A DNA stretch of 64,000 bases from Crossaster papposus (taxonomy: Eukaryota > Echinodermata > Asteroidea > Velatida > Solasteridae). The position numbers and the translations under genes were made by a program. This document shows positions 31,647 to 42,956 of the stretch, piece by piece. The stretch covers positions 558,001-622,000 of the forward strand of contig JBAIAA010000029.1 of the NCBI GenBank assembly GCA_037893245.1. The letters run 5' to 3'. The notes under the pieces are model-generated. The model made no database searches. It was not told where the DNA came from and saw only the letters and a program-made list of their open reading frames with translations. The first letter of the stretch is position 1. The number at the start of each line of letters is the position of its first letter.

Positions 31647-33069
31647 GTTATAGTTTGACTAACTCTGATTGAACTCAGGCTAGTCGACGATGGTTGTACA
31701 AGTCTATAGTCGATTATTCACGACCAGCCTACCGTGGTTGGTCGCATCGATGGTAACCAATAGCCGCTTTAATAGCACAGTACACAGTCAATAGTTCGAC
31801 TCGAGTCGTTCGCACTTCAACTTCAGTGCACATGCCCTAATGACATCACGAACTAACCACCAGTTAACTATAGTTCCTTGATCGAACTTTGCCCTACATT
31901 CTGCCTGCATTTTACACCCGTACAGATTGTGCGTAAACCGAAGCCGAAGCCGCGTTTACCTACCTGTCGTAAGCGGCGCCCTTTTCCATGCCCAAATTTG
32001 ATGTCGTCGTCATGTTTCACAGGCTAGGTCACTGTACAACGAGATACACTGTCCTATCTTCCCCTCTCAAGAATATCTTTGATAACAGTACATGTATCAA
32101 GTTAGTTCGACGAATGCTATATTTACTGATAGGAAATTCATTTTTGTTTAAACAACAGCAAAAATATATAAATTTCTAGCAACCTCAGAAACAAATTACA
32201 AATTGTATTAATTTATATTAAATATGCAAAAGGCATAATTTTAAAGGTCCGTTAAAAGTTGCACTTTTCAGTTCACCAACTTTAAATACCACAAAGGTTT
32301 TGCACATATAACAACACTATCACCCAATCAGAGAACACCTAAAATTCAATCAGTTTGAATATTTTAACAAGCGATTGTCTAGGTTTTCAAGAAAACATTC
32401 ATATATACTTTCCCTACATGTGCGAAAACAGTTCTAAATTTTGCAATAATATTAGATAGCAAAATATATATCAGATGGTTGAAGTACTCGCACTAGTGCC
32501 AACCATAATATACATAAAGTTAAAACTCTATGATTTTAGAACATGAAACTAGCTTAAATAGTCATAAAGAAGTATAAAAGATAGCAGACATGAGAATACC
32601 CATACTACACAAATCGTAGAAATTGCCTGTCGACCACCATTTCTTTTTTTTAAACAAAGCAAAATAAAACTGGTTGAATTTAAAGGATTTAGGAATATTC
32701 CAAGCCAAAAAATGATTAGGCCTAAGAGATAACCAGGCAGTGAGAAATTTTGACAATTTGGATCACTAGTTAGTTTTCACTGCGCCTTGCAGTTATAAGG
32801 ACAGATTTCCCCTACCACTAAAATGTGCCCTCTCAGAAAACTTTGGCCATTTGCCATGTATTTTATAAATTGTGAACTGTCGAATGGAATGGTATCAGAC
32901 TATTTTATCATTCTATCATTCTAGCCTTCTAAAATCTTCTAAAATCTCTATGCTTTTAGAAGATTAAACTAACTTAAATAGTTATGAAGAAGTCTAAAGC
33001 TAGCAGTCGTTGAGAAAACCCATACAAAAAACAACAACAATCGTATTTGGAATTAGGAGCGTCCCGCTG

Positions 33070-33335
33070 GCGATAATTTTATCTGCAGGTAGGTTGGTAC
33101 ATAGTGTACATTTATTAGCCAATCATAACACAGATGGTGTTGACGTCATCGATGATGTTAGAGTTGTCTGGGATCTGACTAGGGTTAGGGGTTAGGGGTT
33201 AGGGCATAGAGAAAGGAATTTTCTCTATGGTTAGGGTTAATTTGTCCCAGACAACTCTAACATCATCTATGACGTCTACATCATCTGTGTTCTAATTGGC
33301 TAATGTACCAACCTACCTGCAGAAAAAATTATCGC
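33070..33335. mobile_element. 266-bp MULE-like MITE, D2 only
   Basis: Ends GCGATAATTTTATCTGCAGG and the near-complement, continuing through TAGGTTGGTACAT and TGTTAGAGTTGTC. The 9-bp duplication GTCCCGCTG lies at 33061-33069 and 33336-33344. The D1 site at 11518-11526 (GTCCCGCTA) is empty. The centre has GGGGTTAGGGGTTAGGG, a telomere-like tract. Confidence 0.88.
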
Positions 33336-34182
33336 GTCCCGCTGGGGCCCAGTTTGCGCATGCATTTGCAAAACAGCTGCATGTGCATTGAAAAAACCAA
33401 ACCAAGATTCCCAAGATTTTTATGTTATCGTGTATACCAACTATACAGTGACGTCCGAAGAATCAAGACTAGGCTTAAAAGTAGAATTATACCTAGTATT
33501 ATACCAAAAAAGTAACCTACCATAGTACTGTTGAAAAGCTTACTTGTTGTAAAGATATTAATGATTCTAAAACTCTTGTGAAATTATTCCAACTGGCACG
33601 CTGTCATTTTGAAGAAAATAACAAAATAATGCCATTTCCAAAGATGTGTCGCAGAGGTGCGCTTTTGGACATTTCTGCAAATAGTGCGTGCATGAGGCCT
33701 ACATGAACAGCTACATATAAAGCTTTTTTTGAAGAATTGTCATTGTGCGAAAACCTGTCTTTTTACTCGTCCCCAACATTATTGCCTATTTTATTGCGAA
33801 TTCAGCTCAACCTATCAGGCTCTGCCGACACATATACATCTAGGCCTCTATTTAATGTGATACACAATTAGTGACCTGCTCCAACGAAACCCAGACAAAG
33901 TTGACAATTTTATTTTTTTAGATTTTAGTTGTTTTTTCAAATTTTCTAGGTTCTCAGCTTTTAAATAATCTATCATATATGCACCCCCAACCCATCTCCC
34001 TTTGGGAAAGGATTTAGTGGTAAAACCTTGACAACCTAATTATGAGATAAACAGCTTTGAAGTTCAGATAATCGTATTATTTCTATTCTATACACAGTTG
34101 ATTCACAATTGATTGAGAAAAAAAACACGCTTCTGGGTGACGGATTATGTTCAAATTTGGTGAGATTGTAGATTAATAGCTC

Positions 34183-34367
34183 TTGTTTCCTTTTGCGATC
34201 GAGGATCGAAACACAAAAGAAAACAAAGGGAACAAAAGATCCTCGAAGGACGGTTTCTTTGTCCTCGATCGCTCCGGTAAGCGCTAGGCAATGGGGTTAG
34301 GTTACAGCACAGGAATAAAGGAAAACACAATAGGGGATCCTCGGTCGTAATGGCAATTCACAAACTT
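34183..34367. mobile_element. 185-bp non-autonomous element, copy 1
   Basis: It starts TTGTTTCCTTTTGCGATCG, contains GATCCTCGAAGGACGG and ends AATTCACAAACTT. It is flanked by TAGCTC and TAGTTC. The D1 site at 12161-12166 (TAGTAC) is empty. The ends are not inverted repeats, so it may be SINE-like or a TIR-less DNA element. Confidence 0.75.
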
Positions 34368-35612
34368 TAGTTCGTGATTCAGGAAAACACAAAACCTCAA
34401 AATGGTAAAATCCACCCCGCAATGACTTCACGAGTGCATTGTAATAAACATTGTGCGAATATGCGGGTTTCGTTGGAGCAGTTCACATTTCCTATCCCGA
34501 TGCCGCATCGTGGCATTTCAGTATCGCGATTATCGATGCATCGCTGAATCTCTACACCCCTAATTTAATATCCATTGGTGATGCACTATTCGTGGGTACT
34601 ACATTATCAGTTGTAACAAGAGGGAACAAAGAGTGGAATTATCTTGGTCACAGCTCTCCCTCTCTCGTTTGTTTACTTATTGACAACTCTCTCAAGGCAT
34701 GCTGTCACAATGGCTGTCCAACCCGTCTGGTGGCTGCAGAAATTATAAGGTAAAAGGGCAAAAAAGGAACAATTATTATTAAACTCCAATATACTTTTTT
34801 AACTGCAATATTGATGCACTCAAACTGTTCTTTATACTAGCCCACGTCAAAAAAAAAATTAAAAAAAAGCCCTTCAACCAGTTTGCGCCAAAGGACGTGT
34901 ATATACACGCACACTTTTCCAGAGATTAACACATCGACACGTCACGAGCAAGACCGGAAATGTCTGTCAGCAGCGAGCAAGGCCAGAAATGTGTGGGTGT
35001 GCTGCCCAGTACCACCGGCCTGAACCCGCCCCGAATCAAGTTTCGTTAAAAATAATCCCGCGCCTCGGCTCAGTGAATGTTTTAATAATGCCGGCGCAAA
35101 CTGGTTAAGTCCTTTAAAAATGTCCCTTTAAAAAGGCCCCTTTAAAAAGCTCTTTTAAAAAAAATCATTCCCCCCCCCCCCCCAAGGCACTTTTAACCCT
35201 AACCTTGTCAGACACAGCGCAGTGCATCATGTAAAACAATCTGGTGCACTTTGATGGATTTAGCTGTCAGCAACAGTGTATAAACAACCACAGTCTAAGA
35301 CTTAGTAAACTAATTTCCATTGAACAATGCCAGAGATAGATCCTGCTGTGTTCTGTGACCACAGACTCTGAAGAGGTTTGACCTTGATATGTCTGACCTG
35401 ATGGATCTCGCTGCACTCTGCTGTTCATTTACCTAGAAGCTTTGTTGCACTCGTCAATACTGGTTTTCACATCTTGACAGAAAATGTTTAAATTTTTGTT
35501 TGAACTAAGTTTAAATATTTCCATTTGCTTCCATTTGCTTCTCAGTGATTTGAAAGTCGGGGAGCGAAGTCGAAGATAAAGCAAAGGTTAAAAAAACTAC
35601 CTATTATCTCAC

Positions 35613-35889
35613 CTAGCCCCGCAGCCGCGCCCAGTTTCGCCATGGAAATACTCGTAGAACAGGACCAGTTCCTTAAAAGCCGGGCCATCCTTGTAGAGGG
35701 GATTGTCAGCGTGGCAGGGCCGGGCACCGCCTTCGTCTGGCAAGAAGATCTTAGACAGACGAGAGGAGATCTCCTTGGCACAGTCCTTGAGACGCATCAT
35801 GTTGCCGGACCCTGTTGGGCACTCCACTTTGAAGGTGGGACCGTGGAAGAAGTCGTAACGCTCCAGGGCCTCGATGATCAGGTAGTTCA
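35613..35889 (-). CDS. Single exon of a GH63-related glycoside hydrolase, copy 2
   Basis: The same exon as 13385-13661, with the same splice borders and open frame. It has only a few changes, two of them amino-acid replacements (SGARPC to GGARPC, KDDPAF to KDGPAF). Retention of an open frame and splice sites in both copies suggests constraint or a recent duplication. No neighbouring exon is found. Confidence 0.6.
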
Positions 35890-35974
35890 CTGAAATAACA
35901 GATCAATTGTTATCTCCGTTTAAATGTTACCAACAAGCTCAAGCAGAGTTAAAACGAGTAATTTTAAAGAAGTG

Positions 35975-37045
35975 ACTTGATTCGAGTTGAGTCATCAGGT
36001 CAAGAAGTCGAGTTGAGTCATCTGGTCAATAAGTTGAGTTGAGTCATCATGCAGGTCAAGAAGTCGAGTTGAGTCATCATGCAGGTCAAGAAGTCGAGTT
36101 GAGTCATCATGCAGGTCAAGAAGTCAAGTTGAGTCATCAGGTCAAGAAGTCGAGTTGAGTCATCAGGTGAAAAAGTCGAGTTGAGTCATCAAGGTAAGAA
36201 GTCGAGTTGAGTCATCAGGTCAAGAAGTCGAGTTGAGTCATCAGGTCAAGAAGTCGAGTTGAGTCATCAGGTCAATAAGTCGAGTTGATTCATCAGGGTA
36301 AGAAGTCGAGTTGAGTCATCAGGTCAAGAAGTCGAGTTGATTCATCAGGGTAAGAAGTCGAGTTGAGTCATCAGATCAAGAAGTCAGGTTGAGTCATCAG
36401 GGTAAGAAGTCGAGTTGAGTCATCTGGTCAATAAGTCGAGTTGAGTCATCATGCAGGTCAAGAAGTCAAGTTGAGTCATCAGGTCAAGAAGTCGAGTTGA
36501 TTCATCAGGTGAAAAAGTCGAGTTGAGTCATGAAGTCGAGTCATCAGGTCAAGAAGTCAAGTTGAGTCATCAGGTCAAGAAGTCGAGTTGAGTCATCAGG
36601 GTAAGAAGTCGAGTTGAGTCATCAGGTCAAGAAGTCGAGTTGAGTCATGAAGTCGAGTCATCAGGTCAAGAAGTCAAGTTGAGTCATCAGGTCAAGAAGT
36701 CAAGTTGAGTCTTCAGGTCAAGAAGTCGAGTTGAGTCATCAGGGTAAGAAGTCGAGTTGAGTCATCAGGTCAAGAAGTCGAGTTGAGTCATCAGGTAAAA
36801 AAGAAAAGTTGAGTCATGAATTCGAGTCATCAGGTCAAGAAGTCGAGTTGAGTCATCAGGGTAAGAAGTCGAGTTGAGTCATCAGGGTAAGAAGTCGAGT
36901 TGAGTCATCAGGTCAAGAAGTCGAGTTGAGTCATCAGGTCAAGAAGTCGAGTTGATTCATCAGGTCAAAAAGTCGAGGTGAGTCATCAGGTCAAAAAGTC
37001 GAGGTAAGTCATCAGGTCAAAAAGTCGAGTTGAGTTGAGTCGAGT
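35975..37045 (+). repeat. 26-bp minisatellite, copy D2 (expanded)
   Basis: About 40 units of GTCAAGAAGTCGAGTTGAGT plus CATCAG, with 24- to 31-bp variants and higher-order groups containing CATGCAGGTC. The array is three times longer than its D1 counterpart. Confidence 0.93.
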
Positions 37046-37845
37046 CAAATATTTAGCTTGAGTAAATTTGAGTCACAAATAACACTATATAAACACGAGA
37101 GAAACTATTTTGAACCACAAGATGGAAGTTTAGAACAGTGTATATTTGTGTAATGGAGAAAAAATGCAAAAAATAAAACCAGTGATTTTTCTTAATTTCC
37201 GATTGATTGATATTTTGAAATCTTGAAATAAAAGAGTTTTAGAGTAAAAACATTGAACCCCTTTCATTTTCACAACAAAATCTTAAACTTTGAAGGCACT
37301 TTTTCAGTATTTTGTTTTTTATAGTATTTTTTATAAAAATAAATACAAACTTTAAAGACATCTATTTTTATTGCGACATCAATCCCAAACAAATCTGTCT
37401 GCTTTGCGTTTCGTGGACCTTTTCCCCCTTAAAATATTCAACAACTGTGTAGGTCTTGTATGATACTAATAATGTTTATTATTTCCTGCAATGAAAGGTC
37501 TATTTTCCTTTAGTGGAAAAATAAATTATGTTCAACGAGGGTACGTACGTATGCGCTATAAACATTCCTGCACACTGACAATAATCCATACAGTACCCTT
37601 CGTCAACCTACACTATACATGTAGGTCAGTGCACATGATAACAAAAGACTATTTTTATTTCATTATTTCCCTAAAAAAATGCCCCTACATGTACATGTAC
37701 CTCCTGCAAAGTACCAGACAACCATCTTTCTATATGCGGCTGCTACACCAGGCTGTAATGTTAAACCGTACCTAGCTTGTGGTTGATTGCGAACACAGTC
37801 ATTTATTTTATCCATGTACTTGAAGAGAACATTGAGGATACTGCC

Positions 37846-39230
37846 TTAAAGGTAGGATACACCATCGGTAATTGCTTGAATTATCAGGAACGGGTGGGTG
37901 TTAATGTTGGATACACAATTGGTAATTGCTTGAATTATCAGGAATGGGTGGGTGTAAATGTTGGATACACCATTGGTAATTGCTTGAATTATCAGGAATG
38001 GGTGGGTGTTAATGTTGGATACACCATTGGTAATTGCTTGAATTGTCAGGAATGGGTAGATGTAAAGGTCAGGCATGCAACTCTTGAATTAAAAAAAAAG
38101 AGGAAACTGATCCGTGCTTAATCTGCGAGCGCGTTGCGTGAAGCCTTAACGGCGGGGGTCCCTGGCCCGCCGTAGGGCCCTAGAAAAATTTTGAATTCTA
38201 GATGCTCTGTGGTGCATTCTAAGCAGTTTTAGACCACTTGGATGGAAAGCTGACTGACATATTTCCAGTTTTTTTCATGGCATATTTTTCATTACAAAAT
38301 ACACAAAATGCTTCAAGTTTGTGATTCTTGTTTACCTTTTATTCTGTGAAGTAGAAAAACACATATTGTTTTTCTACACACTATAAAACATAGTTGTGGC
38401 TAGTATGGAGTATTTGACGGTTTGCAGAGCACTGAAGGTTTCTACTTGAAGCGTTGAAGACTTGTATTGCATGATATTGTCCCGACAAGATCCATTTTAA
38501 AGATCTTAGTGACGCCGACGCTTTAGACTTAACTGTCCTTTTTAATCTCTGGCTTGAGTCTGGTAAGGTGCCCCCTAAAAAATTTAAAACAAAATAAACA
38601 TTTTTTACCCAAAACGCGGAAATCCGCGGATCCGCGGAAAAGTTGCATGCCTGAAAGGTACATGTAGGATACACCATTGGTAATTGCTTGAATTATCAGG
38701 AATGGGTGGATTTAAAGGTAGGATACACCATTGGTAATTGCTTGAATTGTCATGAATGGGTGAATTTAAAGGTAGAACACACCATTGGTAATTGCTTGAA
38801 TTATCAGGAACGGGTGGATGTAAAGGTAGAATACACCATTGGTAAATGCTTTAATTATCCGGAATGGGTGGATTTAAAGGTAGGATACACCATTGGTAAT
38901 TGCTTGAATTATCATGGAATGGGTGGATTTTGAGGATTGTATTTTATAGTAAATATCATTTAACTGACCTGTCCGAAGTTTTACAATCGTTTTCAATCGG
39001 CCTCGGGCAGTGGTTCTTATGTTGTTCTTGGTTATTTCGCATTCGCCATTTGGCGATCTTAAACAAAATTATTTTATACAATTCAATTTTTCGGAACAAT
39101 TACAGGATATCAAGCCCAATCATTTTGCTGGATGCCTACAATCATTAATTTACTTTCAAATAAGTAAGATATTTTCTAATAATAATAGTACATTTTTTCG
39201 ATATCTGCAAATGATGTATCCTACCTTTGA
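37846..39230 (+). mobile_element. Kolobok/T2-like element with two 54-bp arrays
   Basis: The left end is TTAAAGGTAGGATACACCAT at TTAA 37846-37849. The right end is GATGTATCCTACCTTTGA at 39213-39230. Four 54-bp units lie left and five right of a nested 584-bp insertion (38070-38653). The family core (ACAATTACAGGATATC, CATTTTGCTGGATGCCTACA) follows. Because 54 is 18 codons, the units give an open frame with VGYTIGNCLN repeats; this is not evidence for a protein. Confidence 0.7.
38070..38653. mobile_element. 584-bp nested MITE
   Basis: Perfect 13-bp ends CAGGCATGCAACT and AGTTGCATGCCTG are flanked by AAAGGT on both sides (38064-38069, 38654-38659). The right subterminal part contains GCGGATCCGCGGAAAAG. 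It lies inside a 54-bp repeat unit. Confidence 0.85.
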
Positions 39231-39300
39231 TATAATTTACACTTTATACGAACATTTAAGGAAATCTAACAGCATTTCAGGTAAGTTTTTGTTCTTATCC

Positions 39301-39997
39301 AAACCAAAAAGTATTTTCTGCCCAAAACCCATTTAGTTGCAGCAGGAGTAAAAATGACAATAGGGCAGTACATTTTACACAAAAGTGGACATGGTTGAAC
39401 GGTGGAAAATGCCAATGAGATGGAATGTACATGTAGTGAAAGGAAATATACAACATTTGCAAACATCAATGAACAAAATGTCCAAATTATCTGGACAGTT
39501 TGTGAATGGCAGTCTAAAGCATCCTGTAAAATTATGACATCGTCATTTTTAAGAAAAGTTGTATTTTTATTTTTATTTCTAATGCCGGTCGCCCGACCCG
39601 CGTTGAAAAAAAATGTCTTCTTTCAAATACTACCCCCAATTTACCATAGTTAGCAGAGTCCACATTTTGTTATCGATATACCGTCCACGATTTTGCAATC
39701 GATATGAATGGGTACAGGCCAGCTAAGACTTGTCCCCTGACTGTACAATTTCTCGACGTTTATACATTGCTCAGTTTCATCTTTCTAAATGTCTATTTCA
39801 TCTTAAGTGGGGTCAGGGTAACAGACTACATGAACGCGTTTGTTTTTTCCAGCATTTACGAACAAAAACCTTCAAACAAGTCAGTGTAAAAATATTTGAT
39901 ATACAATACTAACCCCCTAAATCCATTAATTTTGAACAGCAAAATCAAATGTGTGATTCTGGCTAAAATTCGTTTTGCACTTTAACGTACCAAATAC
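39301..39997. other. Unique D2 interval
   Basis: It replaces the 15.3-kb minisatellite of D1. AT-rich, with no exon or repeat structure recognised. Confidence 0.4.
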
Positions 39998-40345
39998 TTA
40001 AAGCTAGGATACACCATTTGCAGATATCAAAAATATTTACTACTGAATTATTAAGAAATATCTTACTCATTTTAAAGTAAATAATGATTCTAGGCATCCA
40101 GCAAAATGATTGCGCTAGATATCCTGTAATTATTCCGAAAAATATAATTTTATTTTAAAAAAATTGCGAAACAAAAATGCTGACGCCGGTTGAAAACAAT
40201 TGCTGTTTTTCGTGCTTTTCTCGGCATCAATGACTGTAAAACTTCGGACAGGTCAGTTAAACGGTATTTACTATAAAATACAACCCCCCAAATCTAGTTA
40301 TTCATGATAATTTGAGCAATTACCAATGACGTATCCTACCTTTAA
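39998..40345 (-). mobile_element. Kolobok/T2-like MITE, inverted copy
   Basis: It starts TTAAAGCTAGGATACACCAT and ends GTATCCTACCTTTAA, bounded by TTAA at 39998 and 40342. The core TAGGCATCCAGCAAAATG is in reverse orientation relative to the other copies. Confidence 0.8.
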
Positions 40346-40439
40346 CTTAACTTAAAAGGTGTTATTGTAAAGTTTTTTGGTGTTTAGGAAGCTTCTAAAA
40401 ATACGAAATTCTTAGTGTACATTTGAAGATAATTCACGT

Positions 40440-40725
40440 TGTTCTCGTGTACAAAATGGTTAGAAAGTCGAGCACGTTATTAAAAATGCTCCTTTTTTCA
40501 CCACAATTAATTTCCTGGGTTGAAATTTTGACCCTATATACCCTATCTTAACCCAAACACTAACCATAACCCATACCCGAACCCTACTAGTTTTGAGTAA
40601 TCCCAAAATCTATTTCGGGAAATTTCTTGTAGAGACCTATTCATCTATTGAAATTACCCTGTGGAGACCTTTTAACTCCCATTGTCCACATTGTGTTCTG
40701 GTCTCCACAGGGCACCAAATTTAGA
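40440..40725. repeat. Right half of the 16.9-17.7 kb foldback element
   Basis: CTCGTGTACAAAATGGTTAG through GTCTCCACAGGGCACCAAA matches 17385-17672. Only the right arm is present, so TRIM C has lost, or never had, the left arm. Confidence 0.75.
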
Positions 40726-40985
40726 AGCAGATGTGATCGCGGTGCGTTTACCTGTCAATTAGCATAAAATTAGCATAGACTGGTACGCCACCGTATAAAT
40801 ATCTCTGAACTTTCGGTCAAAACTTACGGAACTGGAGTGTGCAATTTGAGCAATGACAAAAACAAATGCAAACAAGCTAAATCATTTGTTAGATTACAAT
40901 ATAATTTTTTTGAAAATGCACGGACACCTAAACATGTATTTTTGTGTATTTTTTTATTTTTGTATTTAGTCGAAGGAAGATCATA

Positions 40986-42956
40986 ATGGCATCAAGACAG
41001 CCTGACTTGACAGTTCAATCTGTGTTGGGTAAGATCAGTCGAGATCATCTAGAGTGCCCCATTTGCACCGACCGTTTCACTGAACCCAAGGTCCTCGACT
41101 GTCTGCACAGTTTCTGTCAGAAATGCCTCAAGGACGTCAGACGTCAACATCCACAAGATCCAACACTGGAGTGTCCCCTCTGCAGACACAAAACCGTACT
41201 GAAGGGAAACGTCTTTAATCTGCCAAGTGATTTCAAACTGAGTGCCTTGGTGGATGAAGTCGACTTTTATGAAAAGCTACTTGAGGGTCAAAGGCCAGAG
41301 ATCAAATGTCAAGCTTGTGATGAAGAGAATCAGGCTGTGTCACGATGCATGGACTGCGATCATTTTCTCTGCAGAGACTGCCAAGCGGCACACGGACGGA
41401 TGACTTTAATGAAATCGCATCAAATCTACACACTGGCCCAGCTTCAATCGGGAGAGGTACCTTACAAGAGTAAGATCAGGGAGTACACCCCAAAATGTGG
41501 CAAGCATTCCGATCAAAATCTTAACATTTACTGTGACACATGCGAGAAGTTGGTGTGCACAACTTGTGCTATTCTACAGCATGAGAAACACTCTCGTGTT
41601 GATCTACTCGAAGCTGTCGACAAGTGCAAGCGAGATGTTGCTGGGATGTCCCTGAAAGCTGAACAGAACACAGCACAACTGAGAGCAAACATAAATGAAG
41701 CAGATGACAAGTACAGAAAGTTGAATGCCATGTATGCAGACACCGCCAAGAAAATCTCCAGTAAGGCTGACAAGGAGGTTGCTAGAATCACCAAGGAGAT
41801 AAGAGAAGAGGAAAAGAAACTGACACAAGAGGCAGATGCAATCTTCAAGGACCGAACCAAGACATTGAAAACTGTTCGTGCCACAAACATCAGTCGCTTG
41901 ACCGAGACTGAGAAAAAGCTAAATGAGGTTGGCCAATTTGTGACTGAAGCAAGTTGCTACGAGATTTTGGATTTCAAGCCTAAACTCCTTTACAACCTGA
42001 GAGAGCTGACTGATGAACCACCTGAGGAAGGGCTAGACAGTTTGTCCTCCATTGTGGATTTTGAGGAAGGTATCGGGAGGTCACTTGGCAGGCTGGTGCT
42101 GAAAGAAACACCAATACCCAGCTCACCTAGCTCAATTGCCACAGCTGAGGGTTCACAGAGACCTGCAAGATGGGAGCTAACAAGACAGATGAAATTTGGG
42201 CCAAGAAAAGGTACATTTGTCCTTGCAGCATTCTGTAACAATGAAATCGTTTTATTGGATAGGCAGGGTAAACAGTTGATCACTGTCAACGACCTTTCGT
42301 CTAATGTCATTTCACAAGAACTCCAACTTGCAGGGTTGAACAGACCATCCCATGTTTCAGTTAACAGGGATGGTGAAATCGTCATTCTGGACAGACCTTT
42401 TGTCAAGATCTTCAAGAGGGGTGTGAAGTCCTATCTCCATCAGTTCCTTCCAGGTGGGGAGACCGGCAACACCCCAACCTGCCTTGCAGTGGATGGTGGG
42501 GAAACGATAGCAGTGGGTTATAAGATGCAACAAAAGATCTCACTGCACAAGAGAGATGGATCCCTCATCAGGAGAATACCTGCTCCAAAGATTGGGCGCA
42601 ACTTGGTAATCCATAATAATCAGAGGCTTATCTACATTAGTGACGCTCTTTCCAACAACAAACTACTTTCAGTCGATTACCAAGGTAACATAGTATTTTC
42701 GATTAAAATCTACAGTAACATTCTATCGACATGGAGCACTAATGGTCTGTGCTGTGACAAAGATGGCGATATTTACCTCGCTGTACATAATTATAAACAG
42801 TCTGAACAAGGTGATATTCACCAATTCAGCCGAGATGGACAGTACATTGGCTGTGCCATCACTGAATGTGGTTGTCCGTGTGATGTCGCATGTACAACCG
42901 CTGGAGAGCTGGTATTGGCGTTAACGAACCACGTTGCACTCTATCATCGGGTGTAA
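40986..42956 (+). CDS. TRIM C: RING/B-box/B-box/coiled-coil/propeller protein
   Basis: An open frame of 656 codons from MASRQPDLTVQ to LYHRV, then TAA. All zinc ligands are present: RING C24, C27, C39, H41, C44, C47, C63 and C66; B-box 1 from C108 to H145; B-box 2 as C171, H174, C183, C186, C191, C194, H199 and H202. A charged coiled coil spans about 206-330. The propeller (about 415-656) has repeats such as HVSVNRDGEIVILDR, HKRDGSLIRRIPAP, CCDKDGDIYLAV and FSRDGQYIGCAI. It is probably a cytoplasmic E3 ubiquitin ligase with a ligand-binding propeller; the target is unknown. The start is supported by conservation in three copies and by the shared TTTAG acceptor 18-20 bp upstream. It lacks the B-box 2 insertion of TRIM A and looks like the best preserved member. 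Confidence 0.92.
   Translation: MASRQPDLTVQSVLGKISRDHLECPICTDRFTEPKVLDCLHSFCQKCLKDVRRQHPQDPTLECPLCRHKTVLKGNVFNLPSDFKLSALVDEVDFYEKLLEGQRPEIKCQACDEENQAVSRCMDCDHFLCRDCQAAHGRMTLMKSHQIYTLAQLQSGEVPYKSKIREYTPKCGKHSDQNLNIYCDTCEKLVCTTCAILQHEKHSRVDLLEAVDKCKRDVAGMSLKAEQNTAQLRANINEADDKYRKLNAMYADTAKKISSKADKEVARITKEIREEEKKLTQEADAIFKDRTKTLKTVRATNISRLTETEKKLNEVGQFVTEASCYEILDFKPKLLYNLRELTDEPPEEGLDSLSSIVDFEEGIGRSLGRLVLKETPIPSSPSSIATAEGSQRPARWELTRQMKFGPRKGTFVLAAFCNNEIVLLDRQGKQLITVNDLSSNVISQELQLAGLNRPSHVSVNRDGEIVILDRPFVKIFKRGVKSYLHQFLPGGETGNTPTCLAVDGGETIAVGYKMQQKISLHKRDGSLIRRIPAPKIGRNLVIHNNQRLIYISDALSNNKLLSVDYQGNIVFSIKIYSNILSTWSTNGLCCDKDGDIYLAVHNYKQSEQGDIHQFSRDGQYIGCAITECGCPCDVACTTAGELVLALTNHVALYHRV

Larger units (their letters stand above)
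29851..31924. other. Mosaic of duplicated non-coding blocks
   Basis: 29925-30610 matches 10740-11400 and 32270-32890. 30676-30960 matches 7826-8045 and carries three to four 54-bp units. 31014-31646 is the second foldback copy. 31647-31924 is unique here, with no recognised gene. Confidence 0.6.
31925..39300 (+). repeat. Segmental duplication, copy D2
   Basis: Collinear with D1 (10385-15340). It is longer because of insertions at 33070, 34183 and 38070, the expanded 26-bp array and extra 54-bp units. Around the conserved exon the offset between copies is 22228 bp. Confidence 0.85.

Noticed and set aside
37777-38933. Open frames with VGYTIGNCLN repeats
   Set aside because: The 54-bp transposon unit equals 18 codons; no start or domain support.
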